Source: Pseudoalteromonas sp. S2755 (GTDB taxonomy: Bacteria; Pseudomonadota; Gammaproteobacteria; Enterobacterales; Alteromonadaceae). From it: 54,202 nt of DNA. The stretch spans positions 1 to 54,202 of the forward strand of contig NZ_PNDS01000131.1 in assembly GCF_005886535.1 (NCBI RefSeq), in the 5' to 3' direction. Below the pieces are notes generated by a model. The model saw nothing but the letters and a program-made list of their open reading frames with translations. It had not been told where the DNA came from and searched no databases. Below, piece after piece: positions 7,381 through 16,566 of the stretch (positions are counted from its first letter, which is position 1; each line of letters starts with the position of its first letter). The position numbers and the translations under genes were made by a program.

Positions 7381-9369
7381 TTATTGGTGGCTGCAGCGGT
7401 AGAAGCCGGTGACTGTGTCTTGGCTAAAACGTGTGCCGTTAACATAGGTGTCTTGGTTGATTTTACCAAACTGCGCTAGGTTAAATTGCAGCCGTGCAAG
7501 CATTTCAGCACTCGAGGCCTGTTCAAAGATTTCTGTTACTGGTGGATCACCAACAAAGTTGGTATACCAAGGAAACCAAGAATTATCCTGCCCGCTGACT
7601 GTTTGATTCGGATAATAATTCCCCCCTTGCCAACGGTCGAAGGTAAGATCTTCGAGGCTAAATAGGCCAAAACCTGGCTGTGTCATACAAGCATCAGCCG
7701 CCTGATACTCAGGATAACCTGAGCTGGCAGCAAAATGATTACAAACATTATGTGGCAAATTACTGCTATTCGCCGCTTGATACTCCACCTTTCTAAACAT
7801 CACAGGATGTGCGGGACTTCCTGATGGGTAGACGATATTTGCCGCGACAGGTGATCCCCAGCGATAATGGTACATGGCCACAGCCAATCCTAAATCTTCC
7901 TTACTGGTGGCAACATTATCTGGGTGAGTCCACACTCCACCCGGATCGGTTGGCGTTGCCCCATTTTTAAAAATAATCCCATATTGATTGTTTTCTAATT
8001 GATTCATTAGATTTGGCGTTGTGTTGTCAACCACCGTCGTTGGGATCATTGTGCTTGCGGCATTGGGAGTATAGGCGAGTGTTGGGTTATTTAACGCCTT
8101 CCAGCATAGCAAGCCATAACCATAGCCATTGGCTATCATCGGGCAGCCAGACATTGCTGATGCCGATTGGTTGCTTTCATATGTATGTGTTGTTGAACGT
8201 GACGAAACTTCGCCGGAGCTAACCAATATTCCCCAAGCATTGCGAGTAATGCGAATATCAGCAAATTCGGTGTCAGGAATAAATACCGTTGTGGCCGAAA
8301 TAACCTGTAGCCCTAAGTCCAATTCTAGTAGATACGTGGCAACGAGGGCGTCTTCATGAAGCTTTGGATACTGCGTCATAATCGTTTGCTGCGATGGTTT
8401 AATCACAGCGTCTCTTGGTGATAACCCTAATAAATATAAGCGATCGTTATCAAGATAGCTTGCCAGTAAGCGTGATAGCTCAAGTTGTGCGATTGGACGC
8501 TTGGCTTGTATATTTGAGTTGTTATCCGTGAGGGTGAGGTCGGTATTTTGAAGCAGCAACCAATGCTTATCACTTAGGCCAACAACCTGAGTTTGGTTAA
8601 GTATGTGGCGAGATACGCTATCAGATTGGCGAGTAACAATTAAACTATCGTCATTCAACGAATAACTAGACTGTGTGGTGTCATTGTGGTGATGACGCAG
8701 CGCCGGCGGCTGATATTGTCCGACTAAGGTGGTAAGTTCAATGCGAATGGCATCGCGAGTACTTTGAATAAGCCAATTTCCGGCTTCATCTCGAACAAAA
8801 ATAGCCGGACTATATTGGCCAGATTTATCCACGCTAAATGCTTGCCAAGTGGTATTACAGGCTTTGGCGCAGGAGGGGGAGCTTCGAGTAAGGGATGACT
8901 TATCTTTTGCCAGAGATTCGTCATAGTTATCATTAAATACAAAGGGTAACTCACCTTTACCCGAGGCGAGTTGTAACGTGAACAGTAAACGCCGTTGATT
9001 GCCGCTGGCATAGAGTCTGTTTTCTTTTAGATAACCGAGCTGGAGTTGAGAGTAACTCTCTAACTTTTTCATGTTTCCAGCTTCACCTTGATAGCTGGGC
9101 TCATACGTCTCGCTATTGAATGGTGCAGTTTGCTCTAATTGGGGAAATTGCAGCGTTTGTTTGCAGGCATCTTCTGCGCATGTTTGTAAGGTGATCCGTT
9201 GGTTCTGATACTGAAAAGAATACCAAGGTGAAAGGGCTTGATAACCTTGTTGTCCTGCGTGAAATAATAACGGTAGGGTTGATGTGTCGTAGTGCTCTGA
9301 CTCTGCAGAGGCGTTAACGCTTAAAGACAAAGCCCAGCAGGTAAGCGTGGTGGCGATGAACTTATTCAT
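7381..9369 (-). CDS. Large secreted protein, unrecognised
   Basis: A 662-residue exported protein with a clear signal peptide (cleavage after VNASA, about residue 22). I recognise no catalytic motif or family. The sequence is rich in Asn, Gln, Ser and Tyr, without coiled coils or further membrane helices. The middle (about 150-400) has repeated beta-strand-like stretches that could be a propeller. The C-terminal third is rich in aromatic residues and Gly (DRWQGGNYYPNQ, DNSWFPWYTNFVGDPP) and carries several cysteines. It begins 50 bp after the stop of the equally unrecognised 533-residue gene, so the two are probably co-transcribed and may act together outside the cell. Confidence 0.8.
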   Translation of the reverse strand: MNKFIATTLTCWALSLSVNASAESEHYDTSTLPLLFHAGQQGYQALSPWYSFQYQNQRITLQTCAEDACKQTLQFPQLEQTAPFNSETYEPSYQGEAGNMKKLESYSQLQLGYLKENRLYASGNQRRLLFTLQLASGKGELPFVFNDNYDESLAKDKSSLTRSSPSCAKACNTTWQAFSVDKSGQYSPAIFVRDEAGNWLIQSTRDAIRIELTTLVGQYQPPALRHHHNDTTQSSYSLNDDSLIVTRQSDSVSRHILNQTQVVGLSDKHWLLLQNTDLTLTDNNSNIQAKRPIAQLELSRLLASYLDNDRLYLLGLSPRDAVIKPSQQTIMTQYPKLHEDALVATYLLELDLGLQVISATTVFIPDTEFADIRITRNAWGILVSSGEVSSRSTTHTYESNQSASAMSGCPMIANGYGYGLLCWKALNNPTLAYTPNAASTMIPTTVVDNTTPNLMNQLENNQYGIIFKNGATPTDPGGVWTHPDNVATSKEDLGLAVAMYHYRWGSPVAANIVYPSGSPAHPVMFRKVEYQAANSSNLPHNVCNHFAASSGYPEYQAADACMTQPGFGLFSLEDLTFDRWQGGNYYPNQTVSGQDNSWFPWYTNFVGDPPVTEIFEQASSAEMLARLQFNLAQFGKINQDTYVNGTRFSQDTVTGFYRCSHQ

Positions 9370-9419
9370 AATCTTTCCTTATTGGAGTAGGGCAGCGCAT
9401 AGCCACCCTTAACAAAAAC

Positions 9420-11021
9420 CTAGTGAATGATGCCTTGGCGTTGGCCTGCATTAACGGGTTTGTTGAGCTGCACAGAGAGCCAGTTTTCAACGTCACTACG
9501 TAACGACGCGTCACTATCAGGACCGGATTGTGACGAATAGAACCATAACCCTGTTGGTGCTGGGGCATTGACATTGCTGCCACAGGTAAAGTGATTTGCC
9601 GCATACATCACCGCGCCTGAGCTACCATATTCGTAATGACTGTCCGAATAACCACCGTAGCCTCTGGCTTGTACCCGACCTTTTGAATCAAGGGTAAAGT
9701 GATACACCTCATTGGGTTGCAACAGAAAAGGACTGACGTCGGACGAATCAAAGCGCGCGCGCATTGTGGTGGTAACACTGGCTTGATTACCCGAACGCGT
9801 GATCATGCCTGCCAAGTTGGTGATAAGCGCATCGGCCAATTGACCGTCAAGCAAGCTGCCAGGGTTGCCATTAACGATGGCAGAAGTAATGCCAAGTGCG
9901 GCTTTGACGACTCCAATGGTGGAGTTTAAATTCCATGTGGTGTTGTATCCCATGGCTGCGCCACCGGCTTTATTGAACAAGATGACTTCAGGTGCAGCTC
10001 CTGGCAAATCGACCGCAAATTTTGCGCCGTCTGTCGCGTGCGAGTTGGTACCTTTTGACCAGATTTTTTTAGCTTGCCCAGTTACATGGTAGCGAGCTGA
10101 ATAAGTGCCTCTGACTTCTAAATTGCCCGAGCAGGCATTGCTTTGATTACATGCAAATCCCCCGGTGTCTGCACACAACATTTTGACGTGGAACTCTGTC
10201 GAATTATGGGCTGAGGTATTGTCGAAACTGAGCGCTTTATTTTTTGACCAACGTTTCCCCTTAGCTGAGTGAAAGGCGCCGTAGGCTGAGGTATTGACAT
10301 AAGCATGGTGCTTAGAAAAACCACTACCATCGCTGTTGGATGTGCTCCAAGGCGTTTGGGTTGATGGGTAGTTAGTGACCACTTGGCCTGTGCTGGTTGA
10401 AGGGGTCACCATTTGACATGAGCATTGTGACTTAGGCCCAAAGATGGGTTTTTTAGTCAGCAATTCTTTTAATTCGGCAAGAATATCTGACGGTAGCGTC
10501 CTGTCGTATTCAAGTACCGAGAGTCCTTTACGTTTCGGCGCTGCGTATTCTTTATGCCAAGTGTTGTAAAGCTGCGGTGCATTTAGCTCTAAATGTTGGC
10601 TGAGTGTTGGCACTTTTTGCTGTTGTGTCCATTTTTCGAATACAGTCGGTTTAAATTGAATAAGATATCGAGTAAAGAAAAAGTTATCTTCAGGCGCTTG
10701 CTCGGTAAAAGCATTTTCCCATGCTGATAACACGTTTTGATCTAAAGCTTTTGCTTGGTTTAGCATCTCTCCATCTCGATAGTCGCGGATCAAGCTATCG
10801 ACATAGCGGTCTAATTCATATTCTTCGTCATTGTCGGAGATATATTCAAGCAAGGAAACACGGTCTTGAGACCAGTTTGAAATGGCTTGCCACGCTTCTG
10901 GGCTCACTTGAGAGGGGGCCATTTCCCCATACTCTTCTGCGGCTTGTAGCGAAATACTACCCAGTAACAACGTGCTGGTGACTAGGCTGATTAATTTTGG
11001 GGTGAAATTTCTCTGTTTCAT
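9420..11021 (-). CDS. Secreted protein, unrecognised, two-part architecture
   Basis: A 533-residue exported protein, with signal peptide cleavage near LQAAEEYG (about residue 28). The first ~190 residues look helical and charged (DNDEEYELDRYVDSLIRDYR). A Cys pair CSC follows near residue 200, and the rest is Gly/Ser/Asn-rich and beta-like with further cysteines. A glycine- and alanine-rich hydrophobic stretch (about 350-410) could be amphipathic. No family is recognised. It is the first gene of a leftward run with the 662-residue protein and a lipoprotein phosphoesterase. The 368-bp upstream region carries an inverted repeat that may bear on its regulation. A toxin, adhesin or exoenzyme role is possible, but nothing in the sequence decides. 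Confidence 0.78.
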   Translation of the reverse strand: MKQRNFTPKLISLVTSTLLLGSISLQAAEEYGEMAPSQVSPEAWQAISNWSQDRVSLLEYISDNDEEYELDRYVDSLIRDYRDGEMLNQAKALDQNVLSAWENAFTEQAPEDNFFFTRYLIQFKPTVFEKWTQQQKVPTLSQHLELNAPQLYNTWHKEYAAPKRKGLSVLEYDRTLPSDILAELKELLTKKPIFGPKSQCSCQMVTPSTSTGQVVTNYPSTQTPWSTSNSDGSGFSKHHAYVNTSAYGAFHSAKGKRWSKNKALSFDNTSAHNSTEFHVKMLCADTGGFACNQSNACSGNLEVRGTYSARYHVTGQAKKIWSKGTNSHATDGAKFAVDLPGAAPEVILFNKAGGAAMGYNTTWNLNSTIGVVKAALGITSAIVNGNPGSLLDGQLADALITNLAGMITRSGNQASVTTTMRARFDSSDVSPFLLQPNEVYHFTLDSKGRVQARGYGGYSDSHYEYGSSGAVMYAANHFTCGSNVNAPAPTGLWFYSSQSGPDSDASLRSDVENWLSVQLNKPVNAGQRQGIIH

Positions 11022-11389
11022 TTTTCTATTCCTTCATCGTTGTGCAGAGTCAACATGCCTCATGCATTGTTAACTTGCCTTGTGATGTTGGAAACTTTTT
11101 CAGCGATTGAATAGGAGGTTGTAGGGCCAGTTAGGGCCAACTTGGGTAAAACCTTTGATATTAAACGGACGCATTGGGTTAGGTAAGTGTTGATATCAAG
11201 CTGTGGTAAATAAAAACTTAAATATCAAAGGTCTGCTTATATTTTTACCCGAATTTACCCAATTGCCCCGTAACTTTTGCTGCAATCAATATTCGCTTGA
11301 GGCAGGATTTTGCTATCGCCGTTATTGGAGTCTCAGCGTGAGTTCATTCGCACTCTAATAACGGTGTCATAACCAATAAGGAGACAGTT
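11022..11389. other. Divergent intergenic region of the secreted-protein cluster
   Basis: This 368-bp stretch separates the leftward secreted-protein genes from the rightward gene at 11390. It should hold both promoters. The visible structure is the inverted repeat described at 11142-11262 and a short direct repeat of AGGGCCA (11123-11139). The sequence GCATTGTTAAC near 11064 recurs near 7329, ahead of the phosphoesterase gene, possibly a shared upstream element. No reading frame of note is present. Confidence 0.45.
11142..11262. repeat. Inverted repeat upstream of secreted-protein genes
   Basis: ACCTTTGATATT (11151-11162) is exactly inverted as AATATCAAAGGT (11221-11232), and the flanking TTGGGTAAA (11142-11150) is inverted as TTTACCCAA (11254-11262). 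The arms enclose about 58 nt; the right arm carries a 21-nt insertion between its two blocks. It could be a spaced operator for a dimeric regulator or an RNA structure. No T run follows. Confidence 0.45.
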
Positions 11390-11860
11390 ATGAGACGAGT
11401 AATAGTATTGGGAGCAACTTTGATTGCGAGTTTTGTACAAGCCCATAGCCCAGAAATGATAGCGCAGCTCGAAGTTGCTGATGGGGCGAAATGTCCAAAG
11501 CGGCAAACGATTCTGCTAGGTAAAATGACATTAACTGCTGGGACCTTTAAATATTTACACAGTGAAGGCAGTAACGTTTGTACCAGTCCTAAGCAAAGTA
11601 TTTCTGGTCGCATTACACCACAACTAGATTGTGGCCAGTTTGATGACTGGCGACTTGCGTATGATATGGGTAATAAAATGTGTCAATCTCTACACCAAAA
11701 TATGAAAGGCTTTAGTAATAGCTTAAAACCTGATGTGACAGTGTATCCACGCTTTGAAGGGCCTTTTGAATTCAAAGGAGACCGTCATCACCAAGAATAT
11801 GAGGCCGGTATGGGCGTGACTTTAGCATGCTATTTATGTGAGACCGCGACGGTTAACTAG
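11390..11860 (+). CDS. Small secreted Cys-rich protein, unrecognised
   Basis: A 156-residue exported protein with a signal peptide ending VQAHS (about residue 18) and six cysteines in the mature chain (AKCP, NVCT, LDCG, KMCQ, ACYLC), suggesting a disulfide-stabilised fold. TAAGGAG lies seven bases before the ATG. I do not recognise the family. It is divergent from the cluster of large secreted proteins and shares their upstream region, so joint regulation is conceivable. A GNRA-loop terminator closes the unit 17 bp after the stop. Confidence 0.75.
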   Translation: MRRVIVLGATLIASFVQAHSPEMIAQLEVADGAKCPKRQTILLGKMTLTAGTFKYLHSEGSNVCTSPKQSISGRITPQLDCGQFDDWRLAYDMGNKMCQSLHQNMKGFSNSLKPDVTVYPRFEGPFEFKGDRHHQEYEAGMGVTLACYLCETATVN

Positions 11861-11876
11861 GGCCTGTAAATACCAG

Positions 11877-11894
11877 AAGGGGCGAAAGCCCCTT
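11877..11894. terminator. GNRA-loop terminator between convergent genes
   Basis: AAGGGGC (11877-11883), loop GAAA and GCCCCTT (11888-11894) form a 7-bp GC-rich stem followed by TGTTG. It lies between the stop codons of the convergent genes at 11860 and 11906 and probably serves both. Confidence 0.75.
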
Positions 11895-11905
11895 TGTTGT
11901 GGATA

Positions 11906-13522
11906 TCAAGCAGCGTTGGAGCTCGCTAAGATTTGTTCCAGTTGTGCAACTTTTTCACAAAGAGGCGCGGTATTGAAATTAGCGTCTTGGCATTGAGTGA
12001 GTACATATTGTGCCGTGGTAACAATATTTCGAATACGCGGCTTTTTGGGCAGCGTTTTGATATTAAGATAGCGTTCAAGAGTACGTACTCGTAAACGACC
12101 ATCATCGATATTCACTTTCCATACTTTACTTTCTTCCGCTAATTCGACACGAGTTTTGCCGCTACTTTGCTCCCAAAGCGCCAAAGTAAGTGTCATTACC
12201 TCAACCATTAATTGTCTTGCGGCCTGTTCGTCAACGCTCGTATGTTTACTGTGCACGCCATGAGTACCGGTGCGGGCGGTATAGCGAACAACGCAGTAAG
12301 TAACCAGCACACCCACAAAAAATGCGATAAGGCCAATGAATATATGAGACAAAATACTTGTCTCTGTTTGGTACTTAGGCGCGGCCAAGACGTTAGCGCT
12401 TTGAAGGCGAAATTGATAAAGGTTTTCACTCTGTACGCGACTACTTTTAAGCATGTCATTATAACGCTGTGCGGTCTCTACCGCTTCTTTATAAGCGTGT
12501 GTTTGTAGTTGGGACTGCAATAAGGCAATGTAAAATAACTCGGTAAGCTGACTATTTTGCTGATTATGTGCTTCAAGCCCCTGTTTTAGTAACGTTTGCG
12601 CTGTTAGGTTATCGCCCTCAAGCTGCTTGAGTTTGGACTCAATAAGTAGTGCTCGCTGATCCACTTTACCGTGTTGAATCAGTTGCCGAGTGCGTTTGAA
12701 TGAAGCGAGTTGCTGTTGTGCCTGAGTGATATGATTTTGAGCAATGGCGATTTCGGCCAATAATAAATAGGCTCGAGACAATTGAGTATAGGCACCACTT
12801 TGTGTCAATGGTTGAAGTAAATCTTCAATGATTTCAGTTGCTTTGTTGAAGTCGCGCTTTTTGTAAAATACTTCCGCGATGCTTAGCAAGGTGTGGTTCG
12901 CTTTAGTTTGGTCGCCGGCTTGCTGGTGGAGTGCATGGGCTTGACGAAACGAGAGAATGGCATCGTCCAACTGATTAATATCCCTTGACACATTTCCTAA
13001 ATTGTTAAGCGTGATCGCTTGTCTCTGCAGGTCATTTGTTGCTTTCGCTATTTGATAGCTTTCTAAAAATAAAGTGAGGGCGGTATCTAGATCTCCAAGT
13101 GCCTGATAAGCATTAGCTAAATCGTTGGCCGATTTACCCAGGAGTTCGTTTTGTTGCAGTTTAGCCGCAAGCATTTGCGCTTCGTGGAAGCTCCCCAACG
13201 CTTGAATGTAATTGCGCTGGCGATAACGATTAATACCACTTTGTCTTAACACCTGAAAGCGTTGGAATGTGGTTAACTTCCATGCCATCAACTCATCCAG
13301 TATTTGATTACTGAGCTTTATGTCACCCGCTCGTCGATACAAGCTAACAAGCTCAAGGTGTGCATCAAAAGCTTGGACACCGGAGGGTTCAAGGGTTTCC
13401 AGATGTCGCTTACAAGACAAAATCTGGCTTGTGAGGTTAGCATTATTCGCGCTTGGGCATTCTGAACCATGCGCTGGTAACACAACGAGCAGTAATGCGA
13501 AAAACAAAGCAAGCAAAGGCAT
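11906..13522 (-). CDS. TPR periplasmic sensor with transmembrane helix and cytoplasmic output-like tail
   Basis: A 538-residue protein with a signal peptide or N-terminal helix (1-20), TPR repeats from about 60 to 355 (for example LANAYQALGDLDTALTLF and LGNVSRDINQLDDAILSF), one membrane helix (about 392-412, HIFIGLIAFFVGVLVTYCVV) and a 125-residue cytoplasmic tail. The tail has a striking block: ELAEESKVWKVNIDDGRLR followed by RTLERYLN and LPKKPR. The same kind of tail follows TPR or sensor regions in other marine gammaproteobacterial proteins as I recall them, and looks like a DNA-binding or regulatory output, but I cannot name a family. It lies alone between a terminator and a divergent secreted-protein gene. 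Role inferred: one-component transmembrane regulator. Confidence 0.75.
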   Translation of the reverse strand: MPLLALFFALLLVVLPAHGSECPSANNANLTSQILSCKRHLETLEPSGVQAFDAHLELVSLYRRAGDIKLSNQILDELMAWKLTTFQRFQVLRQSGINRYRQRNYIQALGSFHEAQMLAAKLQQNELLGKSANDLANAYQALGDLDTALTLFLESYQIAKATNDLQRQAITLNNLGNVSRDINQLDDAILSFRQAHALHQQAGDQTKANHTLLSIAEVFYKKRDFNKATEIIEDLLQPLTQSGAYTQLSRAYLLLAEIAIAQNHITQAQQQLASFKRTRQLIQHGKVDQRALLIESKLKQLEGDNLTAQTLLKQGLEAHNQQNSQLTELFYIALLQSQLQTHAYKEAVETAQRYNDMLKSSRVQSENLYQFRLQSANVLAAPKYQTETSILSHIFIGLIAFFVGVLVTYCVVRYTARTGTHGVHSKHTSVDEQAARQLMVEVMTLTLALWEQSSGKTRVELAEESKVWKVNIDDGRLRVRTLERYLNIKTLPKKPRIRNIVTTAQYVLTQCQDANFNTAPLCEKVAQLEQILASSNAA

Positions 13523-13773
13523 AAATATTAGTCTAGATACATTGTTTTTACATATTAATATAGTGGTAACAAAAAGTCGTGTCTGCCATTAATAAATCTC
13601 AGGTTGACTGCTTTTTTGTATTTTGTTCCTGTCTAGCTGCTGTTGTTTAATCTTGTCAGAACAACCAAGTCTCTATTTGTTAATATTGTTAGTTTAATGT
13701 GTTTTTGGTATGGTCTTGTTGCTAATTAAGGCCCAGCTGAAGAAGCTGGAAATCAATCCATAAGGAAATAAAA

Positions 13774-14505
13774 ATGAAGTTAAATACAATGTGGCTAAAG
13801 TCACTTAGCGTCGGTGTTACGTTATTTGCACCATTAGTGAGTGCCGCTCCTCAGCTTGATAAAGCCATATTTGAGTACAATGCTGGATTAAACATTCAAG
13901 AGGAATTTAATATCTTTGCCGATGGCAACGTGACTGATCCTAATTATCCAAATAGTGAGCTACGTATTCAATTGAATAGTAGCAAAAGCTACGATCAAAT
14001 TGGCTTTTATGACAAAGTTTACACTACATACGGTCAGGCGGTTGCATACAACACATTAGACAGACGTTGGGTTAAATTTAAGGGTAAGGTGCTTTATTTT
14101 TCAGGCGAAGACAACGGTAACCAAAAGATAGATACGATTTCTTTTCGGATTGTTAATCCCGCTGGAGAAACATCGGAGTGGGGAGAGATCAGAGTTAGCT
14201 TAGACCAAGCGTTTGGTGGTAATTACGATGTGTATCCGAGTGATGACTTGGCACAAACCGTTGCAGGCCAGCCTGTTGATGTATACGTTAAAGATAACGA
14301 TAGTGGCGTACCCTATTATTATGGTGTTGAGATTTTTAGCTCACCAGCTAACGGTACAGTATCTGTTAACAGTGACTACTCCATTACCTATACACCTAAA
14401 GCTGGGTTCGTTGGTCAGGATTCGTTCCAATATCGCATTAAGGGTAATAACCTTTATGATATTACAAGCGCGCCAGCGACAGTTTCTATTTCGGTAGCAA
14501 ATTAA
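13774..14505 (+). CDS. Secreted protein with C-terminal Ig-like domain
   Basis: A 243-residue exported protein. The signal peptide ends at LVSAAPQ (about residue 26). Residues about 150-243 form a bacterial Ig-like/cadherin-type repeat of the kind found in large surface proteins, with the typical SPANGTVSV, YTYTPKAGF-like stretch and GQDSFQYRI ending in VSISV. The N-terminal ~120 residues are unassigned and beta-rich. TAAGGAA eight bases before the ATG gives a good ribosome site. It is a single-gene unit, with a divergent TPR sensor to its left and a hairpin after its stop. It probably acts at the cell surface or outside the cell; function unknown. Confidence 0.78.
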   Translation: MKLNTMWLKSLSVGVTLFAPLVSAAPQLDKAIFEYNAGLNIQEEFNIFADGNVTDPNYPNSELRIQLNSSKSYDQIGFYDKVYTTYGQAVAYNTLDRRWVKFKGKVLYFSGEDNGNQKIDTISFRIVNPAGETSEWGEIRVSLDQAFGGNYDVYPSDDLAQTVAGQPVDVYVKDNDSGVPYYYGVEIFSSPANGTVSVNSDYSITYTPKAGFVGQDSFQYRIKGNNLYDITSAPATVSISVAN

Positions 14506-14517
14506 CCCCAAATTCAG

Positions 14518-14551
14518 GCCAATATGCATACATATTAAGTGTGATATTGGC
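14518..14551. terminator. Hairpin between convergent genes
   Basis: GCCAATAT (14518-14525) pairs with ATATTGGC (14544-14551) around an 18-nt loop, directly between the stop codons of the Ig-like gene and the DMT exporter. It is a plausible shared transcript end, though without a strong T run. Confidence 0.45.
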
Positions 14552-15441
14552 TATCCCTTTAGCAATAAAAATACCCCAGCCAAAGCAATTAGGCCTCCAA
14601 ACATCATAGACTTAGTAATCGCTTCTCTGCGCAGTAGTCCAATCGTCATCACCATGAGTGGTGCCGTTGCAAAGATGGTTTGTGCGATAGCGGGATCAGT
14701 ATGATTAACGGAAATCAACTGTAGCCAAAGCCCAATAAAAGTGCCAAAAAACACCGCAATGAATAACCAGTTTTTACCGTCGATTTGCTTTAGTGTGAGT
14801 GCTTTAAACAGGCTTTGTGATTTCAAATAAACAACAATAAAGGCCACGAATAGGGTGCCGGATCCCAAGCGGATAAGTGCCGCCCACAAACTACTAATGC
14901 TTTCGTTATTTAGCGCGCCTTTGGACAGTACCATACCCGCAGCTTGGCAAATGGCAGCCGTGAGTGCAAAGCAGACTCCCAATAGGTAATGTTTTTTGTC
15001 TAATACCGGCTGGCTTCTACTTGGTTTAATCGCCAGCATCACGCCAGCGGTCGTTACTACAATACCGAGCCAAGCGGATGCGCTGAGATAAACACCAAGG
15101 AGTACAATATTTAAGATCCCCGCAATGGCAGGTGCAAGACTTTCAATAACCAAAGTGCGAGCAGGACCTATATTTCTAAGTGCGGCAAAGTAGGCGCTGT
15201 CACCAATCGCTATGCCCAGTACCCCACTGGCTACCAGCCAGCCCCAGCTCGAGAGTAAGGTCGGGTACATAGCATCACCTGCGATGATCAAACACAAGAT
15301 CATCAAAGCAGAAGCGATGACGCCTTTGCTGACGTTCAACTCAAATGGGCTAAGGTGATGGCTAAATCGTTTATACAGTATAGTTGAGCCAGCCCATACC
15401 CCAGCCGCCGCAATCGCTGCGGCTTCGCCAATACCAATCAT
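14551..15441 (-). CDS. DMT-superfamily EamA transporter
   Basis: A 296-residue inner-membrane transporter with about ten helices in two EamA repeats. Recognisable features are the N-terminal GVWAGSTILYKRFSHHLSPFELN, the ALRNIGPARTLVIESLAPA segment in the first repeat and VNHTDPAIAQTIFATAPLMV in the second. Members export or exchange small metabolites such as amino acids or purines; the substrate is not evident. I start at ATG 15441; an in-frame TTG at 15450 is possible. It is divergent from metA, whose MetJ boxes lie about 100 bp upstream of this start, so MetJ could also affect it, which is speculation. Confidence 0.87.
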   Translation of the reverse strand: MIGIGEAAAIAAAGVWAGSTILYKRFSHHLSPFELNVSKGVIASALMILCLIIAGDAMYPTLLSSWGWLVASGVLGIAIGDSAYFAALRNIGPARTLVIESLAPAIAGILNIVLLGVYLSASAWLGIVVTTAGVMLAIKPSRSQPVLDKKHYLLGVCFALTAAICQAAGMVLSKGALNNESISSLWAALIRLGSGTLFVAFIVVYLKSQSLFKALTLKQIDGKNWLFIAVFFGTFIGLWLQLISVNHTDPAIAQTIFATAPLMVMTIGLLRREAITKSMMFGGLIALAGVFLLLKG

Positions 15442-15540
15442 AAATATCAAGTTTCTTGTGTTTATTTATATGATGGCAAGTATACATAAATTGAAATAAT
15501 CAGTGAGAGATGAGGCATCAAATTATTATTAAAAATGTTT

Positions 15541-15564
15541 AGACGTCCATACATCTAGAGGTTG
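15541..15564 (+). promoter_or_regulatory. Three tandem MetJ boxes (met boxes)
   Basis: AGACGTCC, ATACATCT and AGAGGTTG follow one another as adjacent 8-bp units, each resembling the met-box consensus AGACGTCT (7, 6 and 4-5 matches by eye). The last overlaps the probable -35 element of metA. MetJ bound with S-adenosylmethionine would therefore repress the metA-metH operon. Tandem 8-bp units are the hallmark of MetJ operators. Confidence 0.85.
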
Positions 15565-15589
15565 AAATTTTCCAGTTTTTGTCCATAAT
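15562..15589 (+). promoter_or_regulatory. Sigma-70 promoter of metA
   Basis: TTGAAA (15562-15567) and CATAAT (15584-15589), spaced by 16 bp, each match five of six consensus positions. The start would fall about 25 bp before the metA ATG. The -35 element overlaps the third MetJ box. Confidence 0.6.
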
Positions 15590-15618
15590 AATGCCATTCG
15601 ATTAGTCTGGAGCAGCGC

Positions 15619-16566
15619 ATGCCAATCACCGTCACCGACGAACTCCCAGCCATTGCCCAATTGCGTCATGAAAATGTGTTCGTGATGCCACAAAGTCGTG
15701 CATCAACGCAAGAGATCCGCCCAATGCGGCTCGCGATATTAAACTTGATGCCGAATAAGGTGGAGACTGAGGTGCAATTTATTCGATTACTGGCAAATAC
15801 CCCTTTGCAGGTGAATGTTGATTTGTTGCGACTGGACACCCACCGCAGCTCTGAAAACTCAGAGCAGCATCTAGATATGTTTTACCGCTACTTTTCGGAT
15901 GTGAAAGATCAAAACTATGATGCATTGATCGTCACCGGCGCGCCGCTGGCGCATCTTGAATATGACGATGTGGTGTATTGGCAGGAATTACAGGCGTTTT
16001 TTGATTGGGCTGAGCACCATGTTACTTCAACCTTGTTTTCCTGTTGGGCCGCACATGCCGGTTTGTATCACCATTATGGGTTAAAGCGAGCACTCAAAAA
16101 TGACAAACTGTGCGGCGTATTTAAGCATCACTGTTATTTTGACCACGGGGCGCTCACTCGTGGTTTTGATGATGAGTTTTTGGTGCCACACTCTCGCTAT
16201 GGCCACATCGACATCGATAAAATTAATGCGTGTAAAGACCTTGTTGTATTAGCTGGCTCTGAAAAAGTGGGCGCTTACTTAATTAAAAATCACTCAGGTA
16301 GCCAAGTCTATATTACCGGTCATCCTGAATACGACGCCGATACGCTACAAAAAGAATACCTTCGCGATCGTGAAAAAATGGCCAACGCACCGCTGCCTGA
16401 GAACTATTTTCCTGAGAATGACACCAGTAAACGTCCATCTAAGACATGGCAAAGCCATGCATTCTTGTTATTCTCAAATTGGTTAAACTACTATGTTTAC
16501 CAAACCACACCTTATGATATTAACTTAGTTAGCCAAGATGTAAGGACTAACAATTATGCCGAATAA
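15619..16566 (+). CDS. metA: Homoserine O-succinyltransferase MetA
   Basis: A 315-residue MetA, the first committed enzyme of methionine synthesis, which acylates homoserine in the cytoplasm. The catalytic Cys142 lies in [15 protein letters not shown], and [12 protein letters not shown] and the ITGHPEYD block carry the His and Glu of the family. The residue known to set acyl specificity, position 111 in GAPLA, is Ala rather than the Glu of acetyl-using enzymes, which favours succinyl-CoA. TGGAG lies six bases before the ATG. The operator and promoter are immediately upstream. The gene overlaps the next cistron (homocysteine domain of methionine synthase) by 11 nt, so start and end of the pathway are co-expressed. 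Confidence 0.95.
   Translation: MPITVTDELPAIAQLRHENVFVMPQSRASTQEIRPMRLAILNLMPNKVETEVQFIRLLANTPLQVNVDLLRLDTHRSSENSEQHLDMFYRYFSDVKDQNYDALIVTGAPLAHLEYDDVVYWQELQAFFDWAEHHVTSTLFSCWAAHAGLYHHYGLKRALKNDKLCGVFKHHCYFDHGALTRGFDDEFLVPHSRYGHIDIDKINACKDLVVLAGSEKVGAYLIKNHSGSQVYITGHPEYDADTLQKEYLRDREKMANAPLPENYFPENDTSKRPSKTWQSHAFLLFSNWLNYYVYQTTPYDINLVSQDVRTNNYAE

Noticed and set aside
15451..15618. S-adenosylmethionine riboswitch ahead of metA
   Set aside because: The leader after the promoter is only about 25 nt, and the MetJ boxes explain control.
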